Positions 15,987-24,212 of a DNA stretch of 64,000 bases are shown piece after piece. How positions within the stretch are numbered: position 1 is the first letter of the stretch; every line of letters starts with the position of its first letter. Made by a program: the position numbers and the translations under genes. The stretch is from Candidatus Litorirhabdus singularis (GTDB lineage Bacteria; Pseudomonadota; Gammaproteobacteria; Pseudomonadales; Halieaceae): NCBI RefSeq assembly GCF_026262625.1, contig NZ_SHNN01000005.1, forward strand, positions 222,985 to 286,984. The letters run 5' to 3'. The notes under the pieces were generated by a model. It was not told the DNA's origin, searched no databases, and saw nothing but the letters and a program-made list of their open reading frames with translations.

Positions 15987-16454
15987 ATGCCTAACTATAA
16001 CTCGCTGGCTCAACGACGGAAGCGGTATTTGCCAGTTTTAGGTCTGGTGGTTGCTGTACTCGCCGTACCGGGAAAATCACAAAACAAGCTGGCAGAGCTT
16101 GACGGGCTGCCCGTGCAGCTGTCAGGTCAGGAGATATTGGAGGCCTTTGCCAATGTGCGCGATGATGCCACAGTGCAAGATGCAGCGGAAACGCGTGCTG
16201 TCAATTATTGGTACGCCGACGGCCGATTTGTTAATCGCTGGAGCAATGACAAGGACTCGGGCAGCGTAATCGGGTCTTGGCGTGTAAAGGGCGATCTGCG
16301 CTGTATTACTATTATCTCCGGGCTCCCCGACCGGTTGGGCCAGGAAAGCTGTAATCCGGTTTTTCGCAGAGGCAATGATTATATGTCATTTAACGCCGAT
16401 GGCAGCGTGCACGGTATCCATGCCTTATCGGCGTTGCCGCTAGTCCCTAAATAG
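15987..16454 (+). CDS. Secreted hypothetical protein
   Basis: 155 residues from ATG 15987, with GGGGAA 7 bases upstream. The N-terminal basic stretch plus hydrophobic helix (RRKRYLPVLGLVVAVLAVPG) is a signal peptide or anchor. The mature part carries VNYWYADGRFVNRWS, VIGSWRVKGDLRCITI, two cysteines (Cys in RCITI and ESCNPVF) and YMSFNADGSVHGIHAL. This pattern of strands ending in -W-y-DG- and -NaDGsvHG- is seen in small periplasmic proteins of unknown function. No family assignment made. It is divergent from the SulP gene across roughly 220 bases and precedes the GFA gene by 41 bases. Confidence 0.65.
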   Translation: MPNYNSLAQRRKRYLPVLGLVVAVLAVPGKSQNKLAELDGLPVQLSGQEILEAFANVRDDATVQDAAETRAVNYWYADGRFVNRWSNDKDSGSVIGSWRVKGDLRCITIISGLPDRLGQESCNPVFRRGNDYMSFNADGSVHGIHALSALPLVPK

Positions 16455-16495
16455 CGGAACATGATGCTTGGGTATCTGGCGAACAATGAGGAACG

Positions 16496-16918
16496 ATGAT
16501 TGTGTTAACTGGAGAATGCTTTTGCGGAGCCGTTAAGTACAAGATTGAGGGTGACCTCAACGCCATGTACTACTGCCATTGCTCTCAGTGTCGCAAACTG
16601 ACAGGGTCATCATTTGCAACCAATGGATCGGTAGACGCCAGTCTTTTTACCGTAACCCGCGGGCAAACGCATTTGGATAAAGTGCCGTGGGCTGAGCATT
16701 TTCGCCACCATTGCAAAAAATGCCACAGTTGGGTTTACGGCGAATCTGAGTCTTATCCGGGTTTGATATTTATACCCTGCGGGACATTAAACGAAGCTCC
16801 TAATAGGCCAGTAGATCATCATGTGTGTGTCGCCTCAAAGGCGCAGTGGGTCACTATAAACGACGACTTGCCGCAATATGAAGGCCAGCAACCCACTCAG
16901 AGCCTGGCAGGTGATTGA
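16496..16918 (+). CDS. GFA-family zinc protein
   Basis: 140 residues, complete. Zinc ligands of the GFA/CENP-V fold are all present: GECFCG (Cys8, Cys10), YYCHCSQCRKLTGSSF (Cys27, Cys29, Cys32) and HHCKKCHSWVYG. Named for glutathione-dependent formaldehyde-activating enzyme, but most members have no proven activity and formaldehyde chemistry should not be assumed. It follows the secreted protein by 41 bases and precedes the TIGR02450 gene by 26 bases. A second full member is at 18623 and a dead one at 5725; the three are not recent copies. Confidence 0.88.
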   Translation: MIVLTGECFCGAVKYKIEGDLNAMYYCHCSQCRKLTGSSFATNGSVDASLFTVTRGQTHLDKVPWAEHFRHHCKKCHSWVYGESESYPGLIFIPCGTLNEAPNRPVDHHVCVASKAQWVTINDDLPQYEGQQPTQSLAGD

Positions 16919-16944
16919 CGTCATGCCAACTTGCACTAGTGCTA

Positions 16945-17157
16945 ATGAATAAAATAAACCCCAAGAAGCTATTGGGCAGTAAGTGGACTGCAGTGACGCC
17001 TATTAATCGGGAGAAGCACTTCATCGTAACCGAGGTTGAGTGTGATGAAGAGGATACGGTCATAGCCTGCTGTATAGAAGCCGTGATGTCTAAGCGGTCG
17101 ATGATTATTGACTGGCATGATTTGAAGGATGAGGGGCAGTGGGCCCATGGCTGGTAG
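16945..17157 (+). CDS. TIGR02450-type small Trp-rich conserved protein
   Basis: 70 residues from ATG 16945. The signature MNKINPKKLLGSKWTAV, then EKHFIVTEVECDEEDTVIACCIEAVMSKRSMIIDWHDLKDEGQWAHGW, matches the small W-containing family found across gammaproteobacteria. No function is known. An in-frame TTG at 16915 would add ten unrelated residues and overlap the GFA gene's stop. The frame ends TAG 17155. Confidence 0.88.
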   Translation: MNKINPKKLLGSKWTAVTPINREKHFIVTEVECDEEDTVIACCIEAVMSKRSMIIDWHDLKDEGQWAHGW

Positions 17158-17445
17158 AGCTCAGAGGTATCAAAGTTCGAGGCAATAGAGGACCCTGCGC
17201 GTGAGCGGACAGTCTTTTCAAGACTAGAAAACGCTGACGCTTTTGGCGTGGTCATTAAGTTGGTTCAGATGGTGTTGACCTCACCAGGACAGCGCCCCAG
17301 AAAGAGTAATACTCGCCAGCCTTATCGAGGTCGTTGTTGTGGGGTGGGGGCGAGGTGTATAAGGCCGTTCCATAGGTTAGTCTGCGACGGGAGCGCTCAA
17401 GAGAGTGTACCTCTTGTACTCATTGTTTCATCGACGAGGATTGTT
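17158..17445 (+). other. Intergenic 288 bases, open in the frame of both neighbours
   Basis: After TAG 17155 the same frame has no stop until the end of the lipoprotein gene, so the region reads open (SEVSKFEAIEDPARERTVFSR and on), but composition and content do not resemble a known protein. A decayed gene is possible. The GAGGA ribosome-binding site for the lipoprotein lies at 17436. Confidence 0.4.
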
Positions 17446-18180
17446 ATGTTGTCCAGAAATGTCAGTATTTATCCACTGTTAGCGGCCGCTTTATTGCTGG
17501 CAGCAGGGTGCCAGGAGGATGCCTCAGTAGGCCCAGCTGCAGGTAGTTTTGATGAGGTTGGTTACGTCAATGTGCGACATGAACCTCAGCACCGGCACGA
17601 ATTCGAAAATGAGGCGATAAGAATCTACGATGTGCTTTTACCGCCCGGATACGTAACCCTGCATCATGCTCATACCGAGGATACGATTTACCTTGTGGTG
17701 CGTGGTTCTACGTTGAGGACCAAGGCACTTATCGGGTCATCTTCGCTACCCATAGCGCTGCCGGTTCCTAGCGGGACTGTGCTTTGGAGCGCACATAAGG
17801 CAGAGCCAGTTGTTCACGAAGTGACCAACGAAGGCGACGGCGCTGCCAGGTTGGTTGGCGTAGAGCTGAAGTACGAACAGTCGGGGTTTACGCGTCCGGT
17901 TTTATCAAGTCAGGGTCTGCAGTTGGACGATACCTATGCCAAGGTTAGGGTGTATGACCTGACGCTCGAGCCCGGGGAGAGTACCGCTGAATTGGATATA
18001 GACTTCTCTGGGTTAATGATCGCTAAAACAGAAGCTTCTGTTACGATCAGTGGGGGGCAGCAATCCCGAACCGGCTCTTACGAGCCTGCGTCATGGGAGT
18101 TGCTGGAGGCACCGGGCAAGCTGATGATTACCAACGTGGGAATCTCCACATTTAATGCAATGCTGTATGAATACCCGTGA
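17446..18180 (+). CDS. Lipoprotein with cupin-like domain
   Basis: 244 residues from ATG 17446, with GAGGA 5 bases upstream. A lipoprotein signal ends at the lipobox LAAGC (Cys22). The mature domain reads as a cupin-type beta barrel: EAIRIYDVLLPPGYVTLHHAHTEDTIYLVVRGST with the HH..H...E metal-ligand pattern, then PSGTVLWSAHKAEPVVHEVTNEGD. A second half (KVRVYDLTLEPGESTAELDIDFSGLMI) looks like a second, less complete cupin repeat. Anchoring in the periplasmic face of a membrane is inferred. Enzymatic role unknown. A longer frame from 17248 is rejected because it lacks any signal. Confidence 0.75.
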   Translation: MLSRNVSIYPLLAAALLLAAGCQEDASVGPAAGSFDEVGYVNVRHEPQHRHEFENEAIRIYDVLLPPGYVTLHHAHTEDTIYLVVRGSTLRTKALIGSSSLPIALPVPSGTVLWSAHKAEPVVHEVTNEGDGAARLVGVELKYEQSGFTRPVLSSQGLQLDDTYAKVRVYDLTLEPGESTAELDIDFSGLMIAKTEASVTISGGQQSRTGSYEPASWELLEAPGKLMITNVGISTFNAMLYEYP

Positions 18181-18213
18181 AGCTTCTGCCGGTCTGGAAT
18201 CGAGAGCTTAGAT

Positions 18214-18537
18214 GTGAGAGTAACACTTCGCACAATTTGGGTTTTGCTGGTTAGCCTGCCAAGAGTGTCTACTGCACAACAGAGCACTGCCCAATCTGAT
18301 GCCCAAACCCAAATAGCTTGGCAAGCAGTTTTCGACGTAGTGGCATTCTGGCTTGAATAGGCAGGTTCCAAAGGTGGGCTTACCCGGGTTCCGTCAGACG
18401 CCTACCCTGAATACGGGCACGTGCAGGAGGGTGACACGCTGATGGTACAGCGACAACACGGCTTATGTCTGATGGAGTCGTTTTATAACCGCTGGCACAG
18501 CGCGCTAATGATGGCAGGCGTGGGGATGATGCCATGA
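18214..18537 (+). pseudogene. Possible broken secreted-protein gene with in-frame TAG
   Basis: From GTG 18214 the frame begins VRVTLRTIWVLLVSLPRVSTAQ, which looks like a signal peptide. It runs 48 codons to TAG 18358, then stays open for another 58 codons (PEYGHVQEGDTLMVQRQ, SFYNRWHSAL) to TGA 18535. A single amber codon therefore interrupts a 107-codon frame. No family is recognised. It may be a decayed gene or chance. It occupies most of the 440-base gap before the next GFA gene. Confidence 0.35.
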
Positions 18538-18622
18538 ACGACTATGGGGCCTGTCCCTGCGTTTTTCATGGAAACACCTCGTAGTCACCGGTGAGCAAGC
18601 AATGTGTTTCAAGGGGTGATCT

Positions 18623-19018
18623 ATCGCTATAATAGGTGAGTGTTTTTGTGGTCAGGTGCAGTATCGCATTGACGGTACGTTGCGTGATGCCCGCTCCTGT
18701 CATTGCTCACGCTGCAGAAAGGCTTTTAGTTCTCAGGCGTCGGCATACGCGTTGGTGGATCCTGCCGATTTCAGCTGGCTCAGCGGTGAAGAACTGCTGA
18801 CCTCCTATGCCAGTGAGCAGGGCTTTGGGCTGCAGTTCTGCAAGCTATGTGGGTCGACGCTCTGCGGCATCTATAACGATGAAGTCCATGGGGTCACCTT
18901 GGGGTGTTTGAACGGTGACCCGGATGTGGAGCTGGGCCGACATATTTATGTGGGGTCCAAGGCTTCATGGGAAGTCATCGCCACGGGCGTGCCTCAGTAC
19001 ATAGAAGATGCTGAATAG
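18623..19018 (+). CDS. GFA-family zinc protein with an unusual start
   Basis: 131 residues if read from 18623. The family N-terminus is IAIIGECFCGQVQYRIDG, with zinc ligands CFC and CHCSRC (SCHCSRCRKAFSSQ), and later QFCKLCGSTLCG. No ATG, GTG or TTG lies in frame upstream of the first zinc motif: the frame is closed by TGA at 18617, and the first ordinary start (GTG 18656) would remove CFC. An ATC at 18623 stands exactly where homologues begin, 5-6 bases after AAGGGG. Either a non-AUG start is used or the start codon has mutated. The rest of the gene looks intact. Confidence 0.6.
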   Translation: MAIIGECFCGQVQYRIDGTLRDARSCHCSRCRKAFSSQASAYALVDPADFSWLSGEELLTSYASEQGFGLQFCKLCGSTLCGIYNDEVHGVTLGCLNGDPDVELGRHIYVGSKASWEVIATGVPQYIEDAE

Positions 19019-19118
19019 TGGTGGAATTTGGCAGAGCATCCGGTCTTGGATGAATTCCTGGCCGCTATGTTGGCCAGCGGTTAGCATTGTTATTACAGAC
19101 TAAGGAGCAGCTTTACCC

Positions 19119-19523
19119 ATGATCGACCATGTTTCGGTAGGCGTTATTGACCTGCACAAGGCAGCAGAGTTTTATCGTGCAGTATTTGCGCCATTGGGGG
19201 TTTCGCAGGTGATTGAAAAACCCGGCAGTATTGGGTTTGGCAAGAAATACCCGGAGTTCTGGATTAATGAACGCTCAAGCCTTGCTGTTCCAGGCTCTGA
19301 CAATGGGACCCATGTTTGTCTGCGCGCTGCCTCAAAAGAGGTCGTGATCGAGTTCTACAATATTGCTATGGCTAACGGAGCGAGCAGCAGTGGGGAGCCC
19401 GGTTATCGCGAGGAGTATCGGGCGCCGGATTACCGCGATGCAACCCATCCCGGTTACTACGCAGCGTTCATTCGCGATCCGTATGAAAATCATGTAGAAG
19501 TGGTCACGTTTGTCACCCAGTAA
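19119..19523 (+). CDS. VOC-superfamily (glyoxalase-like) protein
   Basis: 134 residues. Starts MIDHVSVGVIDLHKAAEFYRAVFAPLGV, the standard first beta-alpha module of the vicinal-oxygen-chelate fold, and ends YYAAFIRDPYENHVEVVTF with the metal-binding Glu of the second module. ATG 19119 has AAGGAG upstream at about 14 bases. Related proteins include glyoxalase I-like lyases, dioxygenases and resistance proteins. The substrate is not inferable. The stop codon lies in the loop of a strong terminator, so this gene ends its transcript. Confidence 0.85.
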   Translation: MIDHVSVGVIDLHKAAEFYRAVFAPLGVSQVIEKPGSIGFGKKYPEFWINERSSLAVPGSDNGTHVCLRAASKEVVIEFYNIAMANGASSSGEPGYREEYRAPDYRDATHPGYYAAFIRDPYENHVEVVTFVTQ

Positions 19524-19541
19524 TACTGGGTGACAAATTTT
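19509..19541 (+). terminator. Rho-independent terminator overlapping the VOC stop codon
   Basis: Perfect inverted repeat TTTGTCACCCAGTA / TACTGGGTGACAAA around a single A (19509-19537), with the TAA stop in the loop and TTTTC following. The A-rich and T-rich ends make it potentially bidirectional. Confidence 0.8.
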
Positions 19542-19569
19542 CAACATAATGTGTTTGGACGTTTAATTG

Positions 19570-19767
19570 ATGGAATTCTTGGCAGAGGAAACGGTGGCTT
19601 GTCCTTACTGTGGCGAGCAAATAGAGGTACTGATTGATGCGCAGGAGGCTGGCCAGAATTACATTGAAGATTGTCAGGTCTGCTGCCGACCGATTGTGTT
19701 TGTTGTTGCTGCCTGCGCGGATGGGTCTTTGGCCGTCTCTGTGCATAGCGAGGACGAGGCTGTCTGA
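19570..19767 (+). CDS. CPXCG-motif zinc-ribbon protein
   Basis: 65 residues from ATG 19570 (TTG 19567 also possible). Two cysteine pairs, CPYCGEQIEVLID and YIEDCQVCCRPIVF, define the small Cys-rich CPXCG family of unknown function, with the usual acidic C-terminus. A zinc-ribbon fold is inferred. It lies directly before the GNAT gene (21 bases) and may share a transcript with it. Confidence 0.85.
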   Translation: MEFLAEETVACPYCGEQIEVLIDAQEAGQNYIEDCQVCCRPIVFVVAACADGSLAVSVHSEDEAV

Positions 19768-19788
19768 AGTGATGTCAGGAATGCCGCA

Positions 19789-20247
19789 GTGCTAACAATA
19801 GAACCCTATACCGGTGCAGTGACAGATGCGCTCTGGCAGCTGTTGCTGGAGGCTGATCCTGACAGGGCGGCGGTTAGTCGCTATTTGGCAAGTGGTGAGA
19901 TAGTGATTGCCTATTGGGAGCACGCCATTGTCGGGGTCGCCGTGCTTACCGCGCTTGACGGTGAGTATGAGTTGAGAAATATCTCGGTTGCAGGCTCTCA
20001 CCAAGGCCGCGGTATTGCCAAAGCGCTTATCGCAGCAGTAAAGGCAAGAGCAACATCCCTGGGAGCCAATCGCCTGCTGGTAGGTACCGGTAACTCCAGT
20101 CTGGATCAGTTCGCGCTCTATCAAAAATCAGGTTTTCGGTTTGAGCGGATAGAGCGCGACTATTTTGCCGGCTATCAGCCGCCTATTTGTGAAAATGGCA
20201 TTCGGTGTCTGGACAGAATTTGCCTATACGCTGACCTGAGCCAGTAG
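19789..20247 (+). CDS. GNAT-family N-acetyltransferase
   Basis: 152 residues from GTG 19789. The acetyl-CoA-binding motif A is visible as ELRNISVAGSHQGRGIAKALIAAVKARA (Q-G-R-G-I-A), with the N-terminal EIVIAYWEHAIVGVAVL strand and the C-terminal DQFALYQKSGFRFERIERDYF (motif B). The family transfers acetyl groups to amines, and the acceptor here is unknown. It is convergent with the PliI-like gene. Confidence 0.85.
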   Translation: MLTIEPYTGAVTDALWQLLLEADPDRAAVSRYLASGEIVIAYWEHAIVGVAVLTALDGEYELRNISVAGSHQGRGIAKALIAAVKARATSLGANRLLVGTGNSSLDQFALYQKSGFRFERIERDYFAGYQPPICENGIRCLDRICLYADLSQ

Positions 20248-20273
20248 GCCGGAGCTGGAGGTCAGTTAGACTT

Positions 20274-21191
20274 TCAGTGCTGTGCACTGCGGTCCAGCAC
20301 TAACTGCCAGCCCGCTTCGCCGGCGTGGAGTTGATACTCAAGTTGGCGTATGCCGCCACTGGGTGCGCTGTTGGTGTCACCCTGGTTATACACCGGATAG
20401 CGTCGCACCAGACGATTTCCCACGAGAGCAAATTCGTCATGGCCCATATAGCCTTGCGCCTCGGCCTCTTTGTTGCTCAACTCCGGTAGATAAATAGGGC
20501 TAAGGCTTTTGCCTGCATTGACCGCATAAGCGACCAGTGAGCCGTAACTGCCGCTGCCAGCTGAACTTATAGAGGTGTAAATTTCGGGCCAGCCATTGCC
20601 ATCCAAATCTGCCATTTCCGTTTTGTTGGCAGTGCCATCGATGATGTCGCTAAAACTCGCTGGCCCATTGGCCAGACCATTAACTTGCAGCGCCAGGGTG
20701 TTGATGGAACCGGTAGCGGATGCCTTTACTGTGAAGCGCAACGATCCCCAGGTTAGGGTGCAGCCATCGCCTTTGGTGAGTGCGGTGGCATCGCAGCCAA
20801 GCGCTGGCATAGACCAATAGACGTAGAGGAACTGCTTGCCACTTTGAAAGATAAGGCCGTCCTTACCCAGACCGCGACGGCGATAGACGCGGCTGCCGTC
20901 CTGATCTGTGTAGTTACCCGGCGCGCTGTCTTCTGGCGACAAGTCTAGCAAGGGTATGTCGGTCTCGGACTCTATGGTGATATAGCCCTGACGTTGGGAG
21001 AAGCTGCATGGTGTAGTGCTGTTACGCGGTGCGCCGTATTCACTGACGAGCTCGCAGTGTGCCTGCACAGTGTCTGCTGTTGCCGTTTGATGTAGTGCTG
21101 TGATGAGCAGGGTGAGCAGTATCCTGCCGAGAGCTAGAGGGGATAGCTTAATAGGGTGTCTCCTGTGGTGTGTTACTGGCTTCGGCACCAT
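20274..21191 (-). CDS. Periplasmic protein with PliI-like C-terminal domain
   Basis: 305 residues from ATG 21191, just downstream of the phosphotransferase stop (TAG at 21196). Signal peptide about 15-38 (ALGRILLTLLITALHQTATA). The first half (residues about 40-165) is beta-rich with CDATALTKGDGCTL and is unassigned. The second half reads MADLDGNGWPEIYTSISSAG, SYGSLVAYAVNAGKSL, GYMGHDEFALVGNRLVRRYPVYNQGDTNSAPSGGIRQLEY. This matches my recollection of proteins annotated as PliI-type inhibitors of I-type lysozyme. If so, it would protect peptidoglycan against invertebrate lysozymes. The assignment is moderate. Co-oriented and nearly contiguous with the phosphotransferase gene, which may be coincidental. 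Confidence 0.6.
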   Translation of the reverse strand: MVPKPVTHHRRHPIKLSPLALGRILLTLLITALHQTATADTVQAHCELVSEYGAPRNSTTPCSFSQRQGYITIESETDIPLLDLSPEDSAPGNYTDQDGSRVYRRRGLGKDGLIFQSGKQFLYVYWSMPALGCDATALTKGDGCTLTWGSLRFTVKASATGSINTLALQVNGLANGPASFSDIIDGTANKTEMADLDGNGWPEIYTSISSAGSGSYGSLVAYAVNAGKSLSPIYLPELSNKEAEAQGYMGHDEFALVGNRLVRRYPVYNQGDTNSAPSGGIRQLEYQLHAGEAGWQLVLDRSAQH

Positions 21192-21195
21192 AAGC

Positions 21196-22560
21196 TTAGT
21201 CCAGCGAGGACCATTGCCGCTCTGGATACAGCGCGACTGCCGGTGCAAACAGCCATTCGTCGCGGTAGGTCTTGCGGGCCAGATACTGTAGTAGTTTCTC
21301 GTCATTCAATTGCTCTGCTTCTATAGCGCTTACCAATGCTGTTTGTGCGCTATTGAGGTCGGCATAGACATGCCCCATCAGTTCGCCTATTTCCTCGGTC
21401 TCGATGCTGGCGAGAGCGGGGCCAAAGCGTTGCTGCCGGTCCATGCATTCGATCAGGCGTACAGCGTCACCGGCGCGCGATTTTGCAAAAGCGTTGTCAG
21501 TGCGCGTTAGCACATCACGGCGCAGGCTACCTATGGCCGCGCTGGCCAGTAAGTCAGGCGCCGTGTTGTTGGTCGGCATAGTTGGGCGCTCTATAGCAAT
21601 ACCCATCGCGTCAGCAATACCTTCACAGGTAGATCGGTCGGTGACATAGCGGTAGCACAGATACCATGCCAGTGATTCCTGCTCCGGCGGGTTTGCGCAT
21701 ACCGCATGTATGGGGATCATGCCGCGCACGTTTTGCTGGATGCGGTAGTACTGGGCTGAAAAACGTTGGTAGGGCAGGCCGGATTCCTGTTCGTAGAGTT
21801 TGAATAGTCCGTCCAGGCCGCCGCTGGGGTTCCAGAACTCGCGCACACAGATATTGCCCAGATCCTCCATGGGGTCGCCCCAATGCCCCCACTCCCAGTC
21901 GACCACGACGCTGACTTTGTCTTGCTGAAACATAAAGTTGACCGGTCCGGTATCGCCTTGCACCAGTGCCATATGCGGGACATCGGTTGGAATGTGCCGA
22001 CGCAGCCACTGCACGCCATAGGTCAGTAGTGGGTCGGTATAGTTACTCAGAAAGCGTTTGAAGTTGCGCAGTTGCAGATCAAGGTCGCCCAGTGCCAGCT
22101 CCGCCGCGGTCTGAGGCTTTGGGCCCAGGACATCGCCAAGCCGGAGCTTGTCCACGTCCAGGCGGTGTAGGCGGGCGATCACGGTAATAAAGTCTTCCAT
22201 GATGGCGCGCTGACGTTGCTGGTCTTCCAGCTTGTCGATATCCGAGCGGCCGCCATCGCGCGATAGCAGTGCGGCGCAGTGGACGTCGCTCCAGGCCAGT
22301 AATTGCGGCACAGGAATAGTCGTTTTGCTCAGGCTCTCGCAGATGCGGGCCTCCTTATGAAGCGAGGTGGCGCTACCGGCTATAGGATTGCGGTCGAGCC
22401 GCAGAAAGCCCTCGGTGACGGCTCCGTCGGGCGCCGTGATATCGACTACCCAGGCCTCGCGTCTGGCGATATGCCGCTCCAGGCGGGTAATAGAGCCACC
22501 TGCAGTTTGCTCTACCCATTGATATAGCCCGTCCGGTAGATCATGGAAAAATTCGCTCAT
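21196..22560 (-). CDS. APH-family phosphotransferase (acyl-CoA-catabolism associated type)
   Basis: 454 residues. Kinase-like features: MALVQGDTGPVNFMF (catalytic loop, with QGD in place of the usual HGD) and VVVDWEWGHWGDPMEDLGN (metal-binding DWE). An N-terminal lobe begins ITRLERHIARREAWVVDI, and a helical C-terminal extension of about 130 residues follows. Proteins of this type sit beside acyl-CoA dehydrogenase genes and are proposed to phosphorylate hydroxylated acyl substrates, as in human ACAD10/11. Here it is divergent to the steroid-like operon at 22790. Substrate unproven. Confidence 0.78.
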   Translation of the reverse strand: MSEFFHDLPDGLYQWVEQTAGGSITRLERHIARREAWVVDITAPDGAVTEGFLRLDRNPIAGSATSLHKEARICESLSKTTIPVPQLLAWSDVHCAALLSRDGGRSDIDKLEDQQRQRAIMEDFITVIARLHRLDVDKLRLGDVLGPKPQTAAELALGDLDLQLRNFKRFLSNYTDPLLTYGVQWLRRHIPTDVPHMALVQGDTGPVNFMFQQDKVSVVVDWEWGHWGDPMEDLGNICVREFWNPSGGLDGLFKLYEQESGLPYQRFSAQYYRIQQNVRGMIPIHAVCANPPEQESLAWYLCYRYVTDRSTCEGIADAMGIAIERPTMPTNNTAPDLLASAAIGSLRRDVLTRTDNAFAKSRAGDAVRLIECMDRQQRFGPALASIETEEIGELMGHVYADLNSAQTALVSAIEAEQLNDEKLLQYLARKTYRDEWLFAPAVALYPERQWSSLD

Positions 22561-22789
22561 GGGCAGGTCCGTCTATCGATCGTTGGTAAACGGATATATA
22601 GCCCCAGCGAGTTGGCAAGAACAACCCCAGAAGCGAAAATTGGCTTCCGCAGCGCATTCTTTAAGCGCTCTGGTTGGCATATTCAACCAATCGCGACTCT
22701 CAGCGCTGGCGTAGGGTGGTTACGTGGTAATCCTGTGGTCAAGCGAGTAGGCTTTCGTTCCCTCACGTACAGCATGGTCCGGGTGCCTT

Positions 22790-23758
22790 ATGAACGAAGA
22801 ACAACAGCAAGCCTTTGAAGACTTGATATACAGTTATGTCGGCAAGGTGGTGTGTCAGCGCATGCCAGCCAAGGACGCCGTTAATGAACCGATGATTCGT
22901 CATTGGGCGGAAGCCATTGGCGACAATAATCCAGCCTATTCAGACCCGCAGTGGGCGGCCGACAGCCAGCGTGGCAAGATGATTGCCCCGCCGGCCATGA
23001 TGTATAGCTGGGGACAGGAAGGCTTTCCAGTGGTTGCACAGGGGCGTACGCCTGATGCGCAAAGTGAACTGGTAGAAAGGTTCAATGAAAACGGTTTCTT
23101 TGGCACTCTGGGTACCAATGTCAAGCAGGAGTACTTCAAGGAAGTCGGCATTGGTGACACGGTTTACATGGAAATGGTGGTGGATAATATTTCTGAACAA
23201 AAAGCGACCGGGCGCGGTATCGGCTACTTTTTTGAGACGCTGGCGACCTTCAGCGACCAGCATGGCGACCCGATTGGAACTCAGCGCTTCAGGGTTCTCA
23301 AGTTTATTCCGCCTGCAGAGCAGGCCGCGGCCAGTAGCAGTGATAACGACGAGGCGCTGGAAGTACCAACCCGCATAGCGTCGCCGCGAGGGCATGACAA
23401 CAAGTGGTGGTGGGACGCCTGTGACGAAGGCAAAGTGCTGATTCAGCGCTGTAAGAACTGCCAGACTCTGCGGCATCCGCCGCGGCCCATGTGTGGTGAG
23501 TGCCAGTCTATGGAATGGGATTCCATAGAGTCGACCTTAGCAGGTGAGGTGCTCAGTTTCACCGAGCTGCACCACCCCAAGATTCCCGGCTACCAGTATC
23601 CGCTGGTATGCGCGGTGATCAAGTTGGCTGAAGGTACTAACCTGGTGGCCAATGTAGTGGGCTGTGAGCCTGAGGCGGTGCACATCGGCATGCAGCTGCA
23701 GGGTAAAGTCGAGCAGATAGACGCCAAGACCATGTTGCCGCAGTTTTACCCGGCCTGA
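22790..23758 (+). CDS. ChsH2-like fusion: MaoC-type hydratase domain plus DUF35 OB-fold
   Basis: 322 residues. Residues about 20-170 form a FAS1-like/MaoC N-terminal dehydratase domain (VNEPMIRHWAEAIGDNNPAYSD). Residues about 200-320 form a DUF35 domain: a rubredoxin-like zinc finger (CKNCQTLRHPPRPMCGECQ) and an OB-fold (SFTELHHPKIPGYQYP). This fusion is the architecture of Mycobacterium ChsH2, which pairs with ChsH1 to hydrate the C5/C3 side-chain enoyl-CoA of cholesterol and, through its DUF35 part, docks with the aldolase Ltp2. The next two genes are ChsH1- and Ltp2-like, supporting the reading. Steroid (sterol or bile acid) as substrate is an inference from this trio. Confidence 0.82.
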   Translation: MNEEQQQAFEDLIYSYVGKVVCQRMPAKDAVNEPMIRHWAEAIGDNNPAYSDPQWAADSQRGKMIAPPAMMYSWGQEGFPVVAQGRTPDAQSELVERFNENGFFGTLGTNVKQEYFKEVGIGDTVYMEMVVDNISEQKATGRGIGYFFETLATFSDQHGDPIGTQRFRVLKFIPPAEQAAASSSDNDEALEVPTRIASPRGHDNKWWWDACDEGKVLIQRCKNCQTLRHPPRPMCGECQSMEWDSIESTLAGEVLSFTELHHPKIPGYQYPLVCAVIKLAEGTNLVANVVGCEPEAVHIGMQLQGKVEQIDAKTMLPQFYPA

Positions 23759-23777
23759 GCCACAACGGAGAATCGAA

Positions 23778-24209
23778 ATGAGTGAATACAACACACGCAA
23801 TTACGACGAGGTCTCTGTAGGCGATAAGCTGGAGCCCCTGAATATAGATATCACTACTGGCCTGATTGTCAGCACTGCGCTGGCGACCCGCGACTATGAA
23901 CCCGTGCATCATGACAAGGGAGTCGCGCAGTCCACTGGACTGCCCGATGTGTTTATGAACATCCTCACCAGTCAGAGTTTTATGACTCGCTTTGCCACTG
24001 ACTGGAGCGGGCCTGAAGCAGTGGTCAAGTCACTTGATATACGTCTGGGTGCGCCTAATGTGCCGGGCATGGTAATGACTGTGACCGGCGAGATAACTGC
24101 CAAGGATGATGCCAGTGGCATCGTCGACGTTGCCATCGTCGGCGAAAACAATATTTGGGGCATGCATATGCAGGGCACCGTTCAACTGGCATTGCCACAG
24201 GGAGCCTGA
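23778..24209 (+). CDS. ChsH1-like MaoC-domain enoyl-CoA hydratase subunit
   Basis: 143 residues. Hot-dog fold with VSTALATRDYEPVHHDKGVAQSTGLPDVFMN, the hydratase-2-like motif in which D and H act on the enoyl-CoA. It begins 19 bases after the ChsH2-like gene, behind GGAG, and ends just 3 bases before the Ltp2-like gene, so all three are one transcription unit. In Mycobacterium ChsH1 supplies the catalytic residues to the ChsH1-ChsH2 heterotetramer, and the same division of labour is likely here. Confidence 0.8.
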   Translation: MSEYNTRNYDEVSVGDKLEPLNIDITTGLIVSTALATRDYEPVHHDKGVAQSTGLPDVFMNILTSQSFMTRFATDWSGPEAVVKSLDIRLGAPNVPGMVMTVTGEITAKDDASGIVDVAIVGENNIWGMHMQGTVQLALPQGA

Positions 24210-24212
24210 GTC

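Noticed and set aside
18358..18360. TAG as a pyrrolysine codon
   Set aside because: No sign of the pyrrolysine system, and the frame is not a known methylamine methyltransferase.
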